Below are positions 1 to 7,056 of a stretch of DNA of 64,000 bases, one piece after another. A model generated the notes under the pieces. It ran no database searches and was not told where the DNA came from. It saw nothing but the letters and a program-made list of their open reading frames with translations. Position 1 is the stretch's first letter, and each line of letters starts with the position of its first letter. Position numbers and translations under genes: made by a program. The stretch comes from JAVVHH01 sp965276815 (lineage in GTDB: Bacteria > Pseudomonadota > Alphaproteobacteria > Acetobacterales > Acetobacteraceae): positions 682,001 to 746,000 of the forward strand of contig CBDIBE010000011.1 in assembly GCA_965276815.1 (NCBI GenBank). Reading direction: 5' to 3'.

Positions 1-828
1 GTATTCGGTGAGCACCTTGAATACCGGCTGTGACAGGTCGGGGCGAATCTGCTGGCCGATCGTCGACAGCATCAGGAAGCCATCATAAACGTTGCCGAGT
101 GGGTTGATGTTGTTGACATACGCGGCGAGGCGGGCCGCCGATTGCGACTCCCCCGTCGCAATGATGACCCTTGGCTTTAAGCCACCGAGCACGTTGACCC
201 CGCCCGGATTGCGGATCGCCTCGCCCGCCTGCGAGAAGATATCGTACGAGAGTGCGTCGGCGTCCGTCACTGACGTGGGCGGACTCCCGATCGAGACATT
301 GAGCGACGCGTAGCGATTGGAATTCCATGCCTTCAGGTCATTGACGCCGATATGCTGCGCGGAAACGCCAACCCAGGCGTAGCCTTCACCCAGGATATGC
401 TCCCAATCGTAGAACCAGAGGTTATCGGCGTCGAAGCCGTTGGTTACATTCAACCATTCGACGAGCACGACACCGTTGAAGCGGCGCTTGTCCGCCGGCT
501 CGCGCACCACCATGCGCGTCGTGTACGGATAGGGGCCGAGAGCGCCTGTCGCGGTCGCCAGCGCCGACGGTGCCGAATACGCCTTGGCCAAGCCGCTGAA
601 GAAATACTCCGTCTCGGTGTAGCCTTGCTCGGCGAGCGGATGATTGGACGCGAAGAAGATGTAGTTGTGGGTGGGAGTGCCTGGAATGTCCGGTGCGGCG
701 ATCGGACCCGATACTGTCGGGGTCGGCACCTGAGCCGATGCCGTAGTTGCCAATGCAGCCGCGAGCGTGGCGCCCGCAAGCCAGGTTGCAGCCGCGCGGG
801 CGCGCGGCCGGGTGATTATTATGGACAT
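1..828 (-). CDS. Alpha/beta hydrolase domain protein, exported (C-terminus off window)
   Basis: The frame is open from the ATG at 828 to the window edge, giving 276 residues without the C-terminus. A strong Shine-Dalgarno (GGAGGAAG) lies just upstream at about 831-838. The N-terminus reads as a signal peptide: Arg-rich, then an Ala-rich hydrophobic stretch ending near TASAQ (about residue 37). The mature part contains VVLVEWLNVTNGFD and the nucleophile-elbow motif GESQSAARLAAYVN, which I recognise from the large exported alpha/beta hydrolase domain family (Abhydrolase_10 type). The natural substrate of that family is mostly unknown. The catalytic His would lie beyond the window. The gene reads away from the transposon inserted about 170 bp upstream of its start. 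Family call fairly sure; substrate unknown. Confidence 0.8.
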   Translation of the reverse strand, partial: MSIIITRPRARAAATWLAGATLAAALATTASAQVPTPTVSGPIAAPDIPGTPTHNYIFFASNHPLAEQGYTETEYFFSGLAKAYSAPSALATATGALGPYPYTTRMVVREPADKRRFNGVVLVEWLNVTNGFDADNLWFYDWEHILGEGYAWVGVSAQHIGVNDLKAWNSNRYASLNVSIGSPPTSVTDADALSYDIFSQAGEAIRNPGGVNVLGGLKPRVIIATGESQSAARLAAYVNNINPLGNVYDGFLMLSTIGQQIRPDLSQPVFKVLTEY

Positions 829-996
829 GACTTCCTCCAAACGCATTTTTATTGGTTAAAGCAGTAAGCCTTGCGTCACGATGGCGCAGCCGGAACGTTA
901 GTCGTCACGGCCGCGAGGCGCAACCGGGGCGCCCATAAACCAAAATTCAAACCGACACGCCACCTGAGAACGCCCGCCACTTCCGCCTCGCGACCG

Positions 997-1004
997 CACC
1001 AACC
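997..1004. repeat. 8-bp target-site duplication, left copy
   Basis: CACCAACC directly abuts the left terminal inverted repeat. The same eight bases abut the right inverted repeat at 5023-5030. Exact direct repeats of 8-9 bp are what IS1-family transposition leaves. Confidence 0.9.
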
Positions 1005-1023
1005 GGTAGTGGGTCAGTTTGAA
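1005..1023 (+). repeat. Left terminal inverted repeat
   Basis: GGTAGTGGGTCAGTTTGAA reads inward here and is repeated exactly, inverted, at 5004-5022. A further copy of its core, TGGGTCAG, lies subterminally at 1050-1057 in the same orientation. Confidence 0.92.
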
Positions 1024-1043
1024 AATTTAGGTCGATTTCATTC

Positions 1044-1616
1044 CTATTCTGGGTCAGCTCGGCCGAGGTTCGTCCGTCTTTTCGGGATCGCCCTGTCCCC
1101 AAACGAGTCCAGGCCGATGGGAAGTAGACGGATTGGCACTTGGTCCGCACGCACGTCTTTGATCGTCTCAAGTGCCTCGCGGAGAGATGGAGCGCGATCG
1201 GTCAGGAAGGTAGAAAGTTGATCATCGGGAACGACGATCACGCCCGCGTCTATCTTTGCTCCGCTCAGACTTTCCCGCAGGTGCGACACGTCACGGTATA
1301 GCATCGTGCTGCGTCCTGACACCTGGATCTCAACACCAAGAGCCGCATGTGCGATAGCGTAACCGGATCGGAGGCTGACCTCCTTCACCCAATCGACGCC
1401 GCTCACCTGAGTCTTTTTCCAGCCGCCCATGGCGGAGAACTGAGCGTCAATCCGCTCCCTGATGTCAGCTGCACCGTTTGCGTTGCGCTTTTGGAGAACT
1501 TGGATCGGGACTGCCGTCAGAACCGCCAAGAGTTCGGCGTAGACCTCGCTTAGCCCGCGGCGTGTTATCACCCTCTCCACCGCGTCGTAATCGATCGGTT
1601 GCCCCACAACAGCCAA
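1044..1616 (-). CDS. BglII/BstYI-family type II restriction endonuclease
   Basis: 190 residues, close to the roughly 200-220 of BglII and BstYI. The centre carries LGVEIQVSG followed by STMLYRDVSHLRE and then KIDAGVIVVP. This matches the family core as I know it: an E-x-Q active-site pair, a short helix with a Tyr/Asp, and a strand with I-D-x-G. The C-terminal VPIRLLPIG is also typical. The enzyme would cut a palindromic site of the GATC-centred type (BglII AGATCT, BstYI RGATCY), but specificity cannot be read from sequence. The start overlaps the methyltransferase frame by 152 nt, so translation may be coupled to it. The partner methyltransferase lies directly upstream on the same strand, which supports the call. 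Confidence 0.82.
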   Translation of the reverse strand: MAVVGQPIDYDAVERVITRRGLSEVYAELLAVLTAVPIQVLQKRNANGAADIRERIDAQFSAMGGWKKTQVSGVDWVKEVSLRSGYAIAHAALGVEIQVSGRSTMLYRDVSHLRESLSGAKIDAGVIVVPDDQLSTFLTDRAPSLREALETIKDVRADQVPIRLLPIGLDSFGDRAIPKRRTNLGRADPE

Positions 1617-2520
1617 GCTCCGCCCCCTCTACAAAATCGGTATTCGCATGGGGGGCGATCACCCCTTGCGTTAGTCGCTCGACCACGATGCTTGCGAAAT
1701 CGATATCAATCCCGATCCAGCGCCGCCCCTTGTCGCGCGCCACAGCGTAGGTCGTGCCTGATCCTCCGAATGGATCGAGCACGATGTCGCCAACCACCGT
1801 CGTCATCTCCACCACTCGATCAAGAACCTTGGTGGAAAGCGCATTCGCGGTCCGCTTTTCTGATTTAAACTTGCCATGCCTAACCGGCGGAATGTCGCTC
1901 CAAACATCCATCAGATTGACGCCATTTGGGTTCATGGCGTGGCGATGACCGCCGTAGTCTCGTATCTCTCCTCCACAATGCCTACACGTAAGAATCGGTG
2001 TTCTGATTCTTCGGAAGACCTTGGGTTTACCCTTTGTGAAGTAGAGCAGTCCGTAATGAGCTGGGTATAGCCTGCCCTCTATCGGAAGGCAGCTCTTGTG
2101 CTCAATAGCGATCCAATGCCGGAACGTAAGCCCTTGCTCAATCAAAAATGCGCCAAGCTGAATGTTCCAGCGCGGGAGATTGTAGACGAAGAGCGCGCCG
2201 CCTGGCTTGAGCAAGCGCACGCTTTCGACAAGCCACTCTTTGCACCAGGCGAGATATCGATCCTCCGACAGACTATCGAGAGAGCGTTTGCCGTACAACT
2301 TCCCCAGGTTAAAGGGCGGGTCGGCAAACACTGTGTCCACCACCCCGTCACGAATTGAAGGCAGCAGATCCATGCAATTACCAGAGAAGAGAACGCCGCC
2401 CTCACCTATCCAGTACGGACTGATCAAAGCCTGAGTCTTCAGAAACTCGGCTGGCGCAAGAGTTAGGCTGACCGCGCTTGATAGTTCTGAAAGGTCATTT
2501 ACGCTGCTAAGATCGTTCAT
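1465..2520 (-). CDS. Site-specific DNA methyltransferase (beta class), partner of the endonuclease
   Basis: Catalytic motif IV FADPPFNLG lies near residue 68, and the AdoMet-binding motif LDPFGGSGTT lies after it near residue 245. This IV-before-I order defines the beta class of amino-methyltransferases (N6-adenine or N4-cytosine). A CRHCGGEIRDYGGH segment between them looks like a metal-binding Cys/His insert in the target recognition region. ATG at 2520 was chosen; a GTG at 2526 is in frame. The last 45 or so residues, which overlap the endonuclease gene, are Arg/Gly/Ser-rich and look like read-through of the other frame. The original stop may therefore have been lost, or the overlap may be functional. 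It protects host DNA from the neighbouring nuclease. Confidence 0.88.
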   Translation of the reverse strand: MNDLSSVNDLSELSSAVSLTLAPAEFLKTQALISPYWIGEGGVLFSGNCMDLLPSIRDGVVDTVFADPPFNLGKLYGKRSLDSLSEDRYLAWCKEWLVESVRLLKPGGALFVYNLPRWNIQLGAFLIEQGLTFRHWIAIEHKSCLPIEGRLYPAHYGLLYFTKGKPKVFRRIRTPILTCRHCGGEIRDYGGHRHAMNPNGVNLMDVWSDIPPVRHGKFKSEKRTANALSTKVLDRVVEMTTVVGDIVLDPFGGSGTTYAVARDKGRRWIGIDIDFASIVVERLTQGVIAPHANTDFVEGAELGCCGATDRLRRGGEGDNTPRAKRGLRRTLGGSDGSPDPSSPKAQRKRCS

Positions 2521-2587
2521 CGCCACTCCACGACTCGATTATAGATGTTCACGGCGCCGCGCGCGAGCATAACGGCCCCTAGCTTAC

Positions 2588-3424
2588 CTACCGGGCCTCC
2601 CACTCCTCCAGCACCTTCACCATATCGGCAAGCTCCCAAAGCGTGTTCGTGACGCCAGCCGCCATAGCCGGGGTGCATCGAAGCGTCTGGTGAATGCGCA
2701 CGAAATTGTAGTGCATGGTGTGGATTGCGACCGAATGAGCGTGGTTCTCGACCTTCTTTGAGAACGCATTCGTCAGCCGTGTGAACCGGCGCGATCCCAT
2801 CCGCAGCGTGAGATTGGCACGCTCGGCGTAGCTGGTGCTGACATGCTCCGGAGCCGGGTTCCCTTCCACCCGCCGCTTGACGGCCCCTGTGCACTCTCCT
2901 GGGCTGTAGCGACCTGCGCCAGGGGTATCGCCATAGATTTTGATGAGCATGGCGTAGTCGATATCAGCGCCGAAAGACTGTTCCACGGCCTCCAAATACG
3001 GCTTGTGACCATCACTGGTGAGCTGCATCCGGTTTTTCACACGAGAAGCTAGGTCGCCAATAAAAGCCTGCGCCGCATAGGCGTCGCGAGCGCCGACAAA
3101 ATAGGACGGGATCAGCTTGGTATCAGCGTCAAGCGCCATCCACGTCCAGCAGTCGCCAGCGCCTTCCGGGGCGGCCTTAGCGGTCGGGATGTTTTTTGCC
3201 TTGGCGTAGACGAACGCCCAAATTTCATCCACTTGGACTCGCTTGCAGGTGAGGCCGCGCAGTGTCCGGTCCTGATAGTCACTGAATGCCTCTCCCGCGT
3301 CCTCTAGCAGCTTGACGACGGTGTTCTTGCTCGCCCCCGTCAGCCGGGAGATCGCCCGGATAGAAACGCCCTCGACCATCATTCCGAGGATTTGTGCGCG
3401 GGCTTCGCGGGAGAGCTTGTTCAT
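2588..3424 (-). CDS. IS1-family DDE transposase
   Basis: 278 residues from the ATG at 3424. The N-terminus (MNKLSREARAQILGMMVEG, then SIRAISRLTGASKNTVVKLL) is the helix-turn-helix of the single-frame IS1-type transposases common in alphaproteobacteria. The catalytic region shows acidic residues in VDEIWAF, MALDADTKLI and TSDGHKPYLEA, and a Glu in SYAERANLTLR, consistent with a DDE nuclease. It ends with the usual ALRxTP-like segment (TLRCTPAMAA). Full length, no frameshift. It lies in the middle of the element whose ends carry IS1-like 8-bp target duplications, so it is the likely mobiliser. Confidence 0.93.
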   Translation of the reverse strand: MNKLSREARAQILGMMVEGVSIRAISRLTGASKNTVVKLLEDAGEAFSDYQDRTLRGLTCKRVQVDEIWAFVYAKAKNIPTAKAAPEGAGDCWTWMALDADTKLIPSYFVGARDAYAAQAFIGDLASRVKNRMQLTSDGHKPYLEAVEQSFGADIDYAMLIKIYGDTPGAGRYSPGECTGAVKRRVEGNPAPEHVSTSYAERANLTLRMGSRRFTRLTNAFSKKVENHAHSVAIHTMHYNFVRIHQTLRCTPAMAAGVTNTLWELADMVKVLEEWEAR

Positions 3425-3463
3425 GGGCAGCATTATGCGCCCCCAATGCTAGGCGTCAAGCAC

Positions 3464-3486
3464 AGTGGGTCAGAATGCGTCAGTTT
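3464..3486 (+). repeat. Internal sequence resembling the element's terminal repeat
   Basis: AGTGGGTCAG, seven unrelated bases, then CAGTTT. This is the terminal repeat core AGTGGGTCAGTTT with about ten bases inserted by duplication of TCAG. It has the same orientation as the left end, so with the right end at 5022 it would bound a 1.56-kb sub-element without a transposase. It may be a relic of an earlier insertion or of element fusion. Confidence 0.5.
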
Positions 3487-3530
3487 CCATCTGGCTTCTG
3501 ACCATGCTAAGGTTAGCCTGCGCAGTGGTG

Positions 3531-3602
3531 GGTGATCGACCGGGATCGAACCGGCGACATGGAGATTACAAGGCCCCCGCTCTACCACTGAGCTACGACC
3601 AC
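3531..3602 (-). tRNA. tRNA-Thr (anticodon TGT)
   Basis: A cloverleaf can be drawn by hand on the minus strand. Acceptor GTGGTCG pairs with CGATCAC (one G-U). T8 A9 follow. The D arm is GCTC/GAGC with loop AGTGGTA. The anticodon arm is GGGGC/TCTCC with loop CTTGTAA. There is a 5-nt variable loop. The T arm is GCCGG/CCGGT with loop TTCGATC. Loop position 33 is T and 37 is A, giving anticodon TGT (threonine). The last anticodon-stem pair is a C-T mismatch and no 3' CCA is encoded in this register. It lies inside the transposon boundaries, not at their edge. Confidence 0.85.
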
Positions 3603-3874
3603 CACCGCACCGCTAAGGTGCCGACCTCGGGCCCGTCGCTCTTCCCCTAGACAAGGATGCGGCGGGCCTTCCTTTTTCGCCCCCATCGCCGGCCGGCATG
3701 GACGTGGGGGCAACAACTCTCGTGACCATCGAGACCTCCTGCAGGCATGACATACACACCGAAATCGGAGTGAGTCAAATGGCCGATTGGCCATACTGCG
3801 CATTCAGCATTGCCCCGATAGGAAAACACGTGTAGATCGGACGCATATGTGGCGCCGGATTTCCGGCGTTGGAG

Positions 3875-4696
3875 ATGCGTGTCGTGGAAGAACTAAAAGA
3901 AAACACAGTTGCGGATGGTCTGGTCGGTTTGGCCCAGCGTGAAAGCAAGCGTACCTATGAGCGATCGACCATCGAATTCCCTTACAACGATCTTGATGAT
4001 GCCGTCAGCGTGGCAAAATCGGTTCACAAAACGGGGGGCTTCGAATGTGACGCAGATGCTCTAGCGGCCGTGCTGGGGCATGCGATGACGAGTGGGGCAT
4101 TCCGGGGGCGCATCTCGAATGCGGGCACGTTCCGACTGACCGAGAATAGCAACGGCAAGATACGTCTGACCGAACTCGGCCGGCAGATTACCCAGCTAGG
4201 GCACGAACCCGAAGGAAGGGTTCAATCGTTTTTAAGCGTGCCTTTGTTTCAAAAAATCTTTGAACGATACAAAGGATATACGCTTCCTCCGGCTGCAGCG
4301 CTTGAGCGTGAAATGGTTGCACTCGGCGTTTCATCGAAGCAAACCGATAAAGCACGCCAAGCCTTTATGCGTTCAGCACGCCAATCTGGCTTCTTTGACC
4401 TTGGCGAAGATCGGTTGGTCAAACCTCAACTGAGTCCAAGCCCCTCAACGAAGCCTATCGAAAACCTCAGTGAGCCGGCTACAAGTCCTCAGCTCGGCGG
4501 CGGCGGCGGTAAGCCGCCTGTCGATCCACTGATAAAAGGACTGGTTGATCGACTGCCAAATAGCGATGCGGTTTGGTCTCTTCGGGATCGAGCTAAGTGG
4601 CTACAAACGGCTACGAACGCGTTTGATCTGATTTACGCCATCGACGAAAAAGACACGGGTGAGATCATAATCACCCTAAATCGTTCTGTGGATTAG
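3875..4696 (+). CDS. Hypothetical protein, possible winged-helix, transposon cargo
   Basis: About 273 residues from ATG 3875; a TTG at 3869 is an alternative start. Soluble, no signal peptide. Residues about 30-110 (STIEFPYNDLDDAVSVAKSV to RLTELGRQI) alternate helices with a short beta turn ending in a KIRLTELGR-type wing, like a winged-helix domain. A second helical segment (FQKIFERYKGYTLPPAAALE to QSGFFDLGEDRLV) resembles another. After a Gly/Pro linker (GGGGGKPPVDPL), the last 60 residues form a separate small domain. I do not recognise a named family. Codon use is less GC-rich than in neighbouring chromosomal genes. A role in controlling the restriction-modification pair or the transposase is only a guess from position. 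Confidence 0.75.
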   Translation: MRVVEELKENTVADGLVGLAQRESKRTYERSTIEFPYNDLDDAVSVAKSVHKTGGFECDADALAAVLGHAMTSGAFRGRISNAGTFRLTENSNGKIRLTELGRQITQLGHEPEGRVQSFLSVPLFQKIFERYKGYTLPPAAALEREMVALGVSSKQTDKARQAFMRSARQSGFFDLGEDRLVKPQLSPSPSTKPIENLSEPATSPQLGGGGGKPPVDPLIKGLVDRLPNSDAVWSLRDRAKWLQTATNAFDLIYAIDEKDTGEIIITLNRSVD

Positions 4697-4698
4697 GG

Positions 4699-4935
4699 TC
4701 ACAAGTCGGATTTGGATTTACCCCAACGCTCCTGCGCACCCTTCCTGGCGATCTCCGACCGGCGCTCTGGCGTCATCCCGGCGGCGCGGGCCGCCGCGCC
4801 TTTCTTACCCATAGCGGCGGCGCCAGCATCCTTGCCGTCGTCCACCGCATCCGGCACTTCGCCTGTCATGATGTCCACCATCAGCTTGCCGAGCTGGACG
4901 GGATCGCGGGGGCGGGGCGTGCGCTTCATGCTCAT
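4699..4935 (-). CDS. Small basic GKKG/ERRxEIA-type protein
   Basis: About 78 residues from ATG 4935 (or MKRTP at 4929). The pattern RTPRPRDPVQLGKLMVDIMT, then a short acidic link, then MGKKGAAARAAGMTPERRSE and RWGKSK matches small alphaproteobacterial proteins usually annotated as histone H1-like or RNA-binding. Their C-terminal G-K-K/G-G repeats resemble the KGG motif. Function is unproven in the family; nucleic-acid binding is likely from the charge. It is convergent with the preceding gene (2-nt gap) and lies just inside the right transposon end. Confidence 0.75.
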   Translation of the reverse strand: MSMKRTPRPRDPVQLGKLMVDIMTGEVPDAVDDGKDAGAAAMGKKGAAARAAGMTPERRSEIARKGAQERWGKSKSDL

Positions 4936-5003
4936 GAGGCGTATTCTACCACCGGTCATACCAAGTCAGAAACCGGTATGACCTAGGATTTTAATCAGGG
5001 CGG

Positions 5004-5022
5004 TTCAAACTGACCCACTACC
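5004..5022 (-). repeat. Right terminal inverted repeat
   Basis: Exact inverted copy of the 19 bases at 1005-1023. Confidence 0.92.
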
Positions 5023-5030
5023 CACCAACC
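5023..5030. repeat. 8-bp target-site duplication, right copy
   Basis: CACCAACC, identical to 997-1004. Joining the flanks would restore an uninterrupted intergenic region. Confidence 0.9.
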
Positions 5031-5037
5031 AAAACCC

Positions 5038-5074
5038 TTGACCCCGCCCCATCGAATATGTTCCTGTTCCGTTC
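5038..5074 (+). promoter_or_regulatory. SOS promoter: -35 element and LexA box abutting the start codon
   Basis: TTGACC at 5038-5043, then 16 nt, then GTTC-CTGTTCC-GTTC at 5060-5074. GTTC-N7-GTTC is the established alphaproteobacterial LexA operator. The ATG of the next gene begins at the very next base. The -10 position predicted from the -35 falls inside the operator, so LexA would block RNA polymerase directly and transcription would start at or next to the ATG. The same geometry recurs at 18629-18665. Confidence 0.75.
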
Positions 5075-5734
5075 ATGCTCGCCCAACCCATCACGGACCC
5101 ACAACCCGATCTTGCCGCCGAAGCCGCCGAGCGCCGCCGCATCCAGCATGCCGCCCTCGACGACCTGCTCGACCTCACCATGTCAGCCGCCCACATGGTC
5201 CACGACCGCGCCAAGATGCAGGAAGCGATCACCCCGCCCGACAGCGACGCGCACCCCGCCGCCGACATCGCCCTCCCGTTGGATCGCCTCGCCCGCGCCG
5301 CCCGCTTGACCATCCTCCTCTCCCAGCAGATCGACGCACCGGTGCGTCAGCGCACCGGCGCCTGCCGCCGCATCCTGCGCGCCGTCGAAGACACCATCCA
5401 CCGCGAAAAGTCGAACCCAAGCGAGCGCGAACCTCTGCAAGCCGAACTGCACGAGCGCCTCGACCGCCTCGATCTCGACGAACTCGGCCATCGCCGCATC
5501 GCCGAAATCGTCGCCGACATCTGCCGCGACCTCGGCCTCGTCCCCCCGCTGCCCGGCCAGCGCCCCTACAAGCGCCGCACCCCGGCCGACATCACCCTTC
5601 TCGACGCCCGCGCCGCCTACCCCGGTCACCCCGGCCCGACTAACCCCGGCCCGACTAATCCCGGCCCGAGTAACCCCGCCGACGACCCGGAACGCGTCTT
5701 CCGGTTAGTCGCCACCCCAAACGGCGGCGCCTAA
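5075..5734 (+). CDS. Hypothetical SOS-regulated protein
   Basis: 219 residues, mostly helical, acidic/Arg-rich, no signal peptide or membrane segment. ATG 5075 follows the LexA box with no room for a leader or Shine-Dalgarno, so the mRNA is probably leaderless. The C-terminal tail has a short tandem Pro/Gly repeat (PGPTN PGPTN PGPSN). I do not recognise the family. Placement under a LexA operator suggests a DNA-damage role, which is inference. The stop overlaps the convergent amidase stop by 4 nt. Confidence 0.7.
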   Translation: MLAQPITDPQPDLAAEAAERRRIQHAALDDLLDLTMSAAHMVHDRAKMQEAITPPDSDAHPAADIALPLDRLARAARLTILLSQQIDAPVRQRTGACRRILRAVEDTIHREKSNPSEREPLQAELHERLDRLDLDELGHRRIAEIVADICRDLGLVPPLPGQRPYKRRTPADITLLDARAAYPGHPGPTNPGPTNPGPSNPADDPERVFRLVATPNGGA

Positions 5735-6987
5735 CCCAAAGCCTGCGCGACCCATTCCGCCCACATCAGCGCCTCCCGATCCTGCCCGCGCCGCGTCACG
5801 ATCTGCACGCCCAACGGCATCCCGTCCGGCCCCGCGCCGGCCGGAACCGTCACGCACGGCACATGCAAGCTCGTCCAAATCAAGTTGAACGCCGGGTCTC
5901 CCGTCCAATTCAGCCCCACCGGCGCCTGACCCGGTGCCGAAGGCGTCAGCACAAAATCCAGCTCCCCCAACCCCGCATCGAACTCCCCCTGCAACCGCCG
6001 GAACACCGCCTGCGCCTCCACCAGCCTTGCCGCCGGTTGCGCCAGCCCCCATTCCATCCGCTCCAGCAGCGTCTCGCTGATCTGCGCCCGCGCATGGCTG
6101 AGTTCCCACCCCAAGGCCCGCGCGCTCTCCGCGTTCATCACCACCGCATGCGCGTCCTCGAGCGCCGCAAACCCCTCCGGCAGCACGAATTCGCCGATCT
6201 CCGCCCCCGCCCGCGCCAACACCCCCGGCACGCTCTCCAACAACGCCCGCGTCTCCGGCCCCGCCCGGTCCCACACCGGCGACCGGCACACCCCGATCCG
6301 CGGTGCCCGCCCCGCCCCACGATCCCCCAGCTCGAGCCCAGTGATCGCCCCCGTCAGCAACGCGCAATCCCCCACGCTGCGCGCAAACACCCCCACCGTA
6401 TCCAAGCTGTCCGACATCAGCTTGGCCCCAACCCGGCTGATCGTCCCAAAACTCGGCTTATACCCGACCACCCCGCAAAATGCCGCCGGCCGGATCACGC
6501 TCCCCGCCGTCTGGCTCCCGAAAGCGAACGGGAAATACCCCGCCGCCACCCCCGCCGCCGACCCGCTGCTCGAGCCCCCAGGCGTCCGCACGCTGTCATG
6601 CGGATTGGTCGTCGGCCCCGGCAACCGCGTCGCGAACTCCGTCGTCACCGTCTTGCCCAGCACGACCGCCCCCGCCGCCCGTGCCCACGCCACGCACGCC
6701 GCATCCGCCCGAGGCCGATGCCCGCGCCAGATCGGCGAGCCATATTCCGCCGGCATATCAAACGTGTCGAACACGTCCTTCACCCCGATCGGCAGCCCAT
6801 GCAGCGGACCCGGCGCCGCCCGCGCCGCTCTCGCCTGCCCCGGATCGAAATGCGCCATCGCCCGCAGCGTGCCCTCCCGTGCCGCCACCCGCGCCAGGCA
6901 CGCCTCCAGCAATGCCGCCGGGCTCAGCGACCCCGCCCGGATCGCGGCGGCAGCGGCGACGGCGGTCAGTTCGGCAGGATCGCCCAT
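5731..6987 (-). CDS. Amidase signature family amidase
   Basis: 418 residues. The Ser-cisSer-Lys triad is visible: Lys70 in GLPIGVKD, the Ser-rich loop RTPGGSSSGSAAG at about 136-145, and the nucleophile in GSQTAGSVIRPA (Ser163). This family hydrolyses carboxamides. The active-site core is standard, while the C-terminal half that sets specificity is short, as in small-amide or aryl-amide amidases; GatA (about 480 aa) is therefore less likely. No signal peptide. No neighbouring pathway genes identify the substrate. Confidence 0.9.
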   Translation of the reverse strand: MGDPAELTAVAAAAAIRAGSLSPAALLEACLARVAAREGTLRAMAHFDPGQARAARAAPGPLHGLPIGVKDVFDTFDMPAEYGSPIWRGHRPRADAACVAWARAAGAVVLGKTVTTEFATRLPGPTTNPHDSVRTPGGSSSGSAAGVAAGYFPFAFGSQTAGSVIRPAAFCGVVGYKPSFGTISRVGAKLMSDSLDTVGVFARSVGDCALLTGAITGLELGDRGAGRAPRIGVCRSPVWDRAGPETRALLESVPGVLARAGAEIGEFVLPEGFAALEDAHAVVMNAESARALGWELSHARAQISETLLERMEWGLAQPAARLVEAQAVFRRLQGEFDAGLGELDFVLTPSAPGQAPVGLNWTGDPAFNLIWTSLHVPCVTVPAGAGPDGMPLGVQIVTRRGQDREALMWAEWVAQALG

Positions 6988-7056
6988 GAAATCTTACCTC
7001 TCACTTGTCGCCCAAGGCTGGCGCAGTTGCAGGCGCAGGTCCATCTTCCCTCAACA

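Larger units (their letters stand above)
1005..5022. mobile_element. Complete IS1-family transposon with restriction-modification and tRNA cargo
   Basis: A 4,018-bp element bounded by 19-bp perfect terminal inverted repeats (1005-1023 and 5004-5022) and an exact 8-bp direct repeat outside them. It holds, in order, a BglII/BstYI-like endonuclease, a DNA methyltransferase, an IS1-type transposase (all minus strand), a tRNA gene, a winged-helix-like hypothetical gene (plus) and a small basic GKKG-type protein (minus). Its codons are visibly less C-ending than those of the flanking genes, which fits acquired DNA. It sits between the start of the hydrolase gene and an SOS-type promoter at 5038, so it interrupts no reading frame. 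IS1-type elements carrying passenger genes are known in general; this combination with a tRNA I do not recognise. Confidence 0.88.

Noticed and set aside
5863..7056. Upstream extension of the hypothetical gene at 7057 across the amidase
   Set aside because: Arg/Pro/His-rich antisense of the amidase; the protein-like part begins at ATG 7057.
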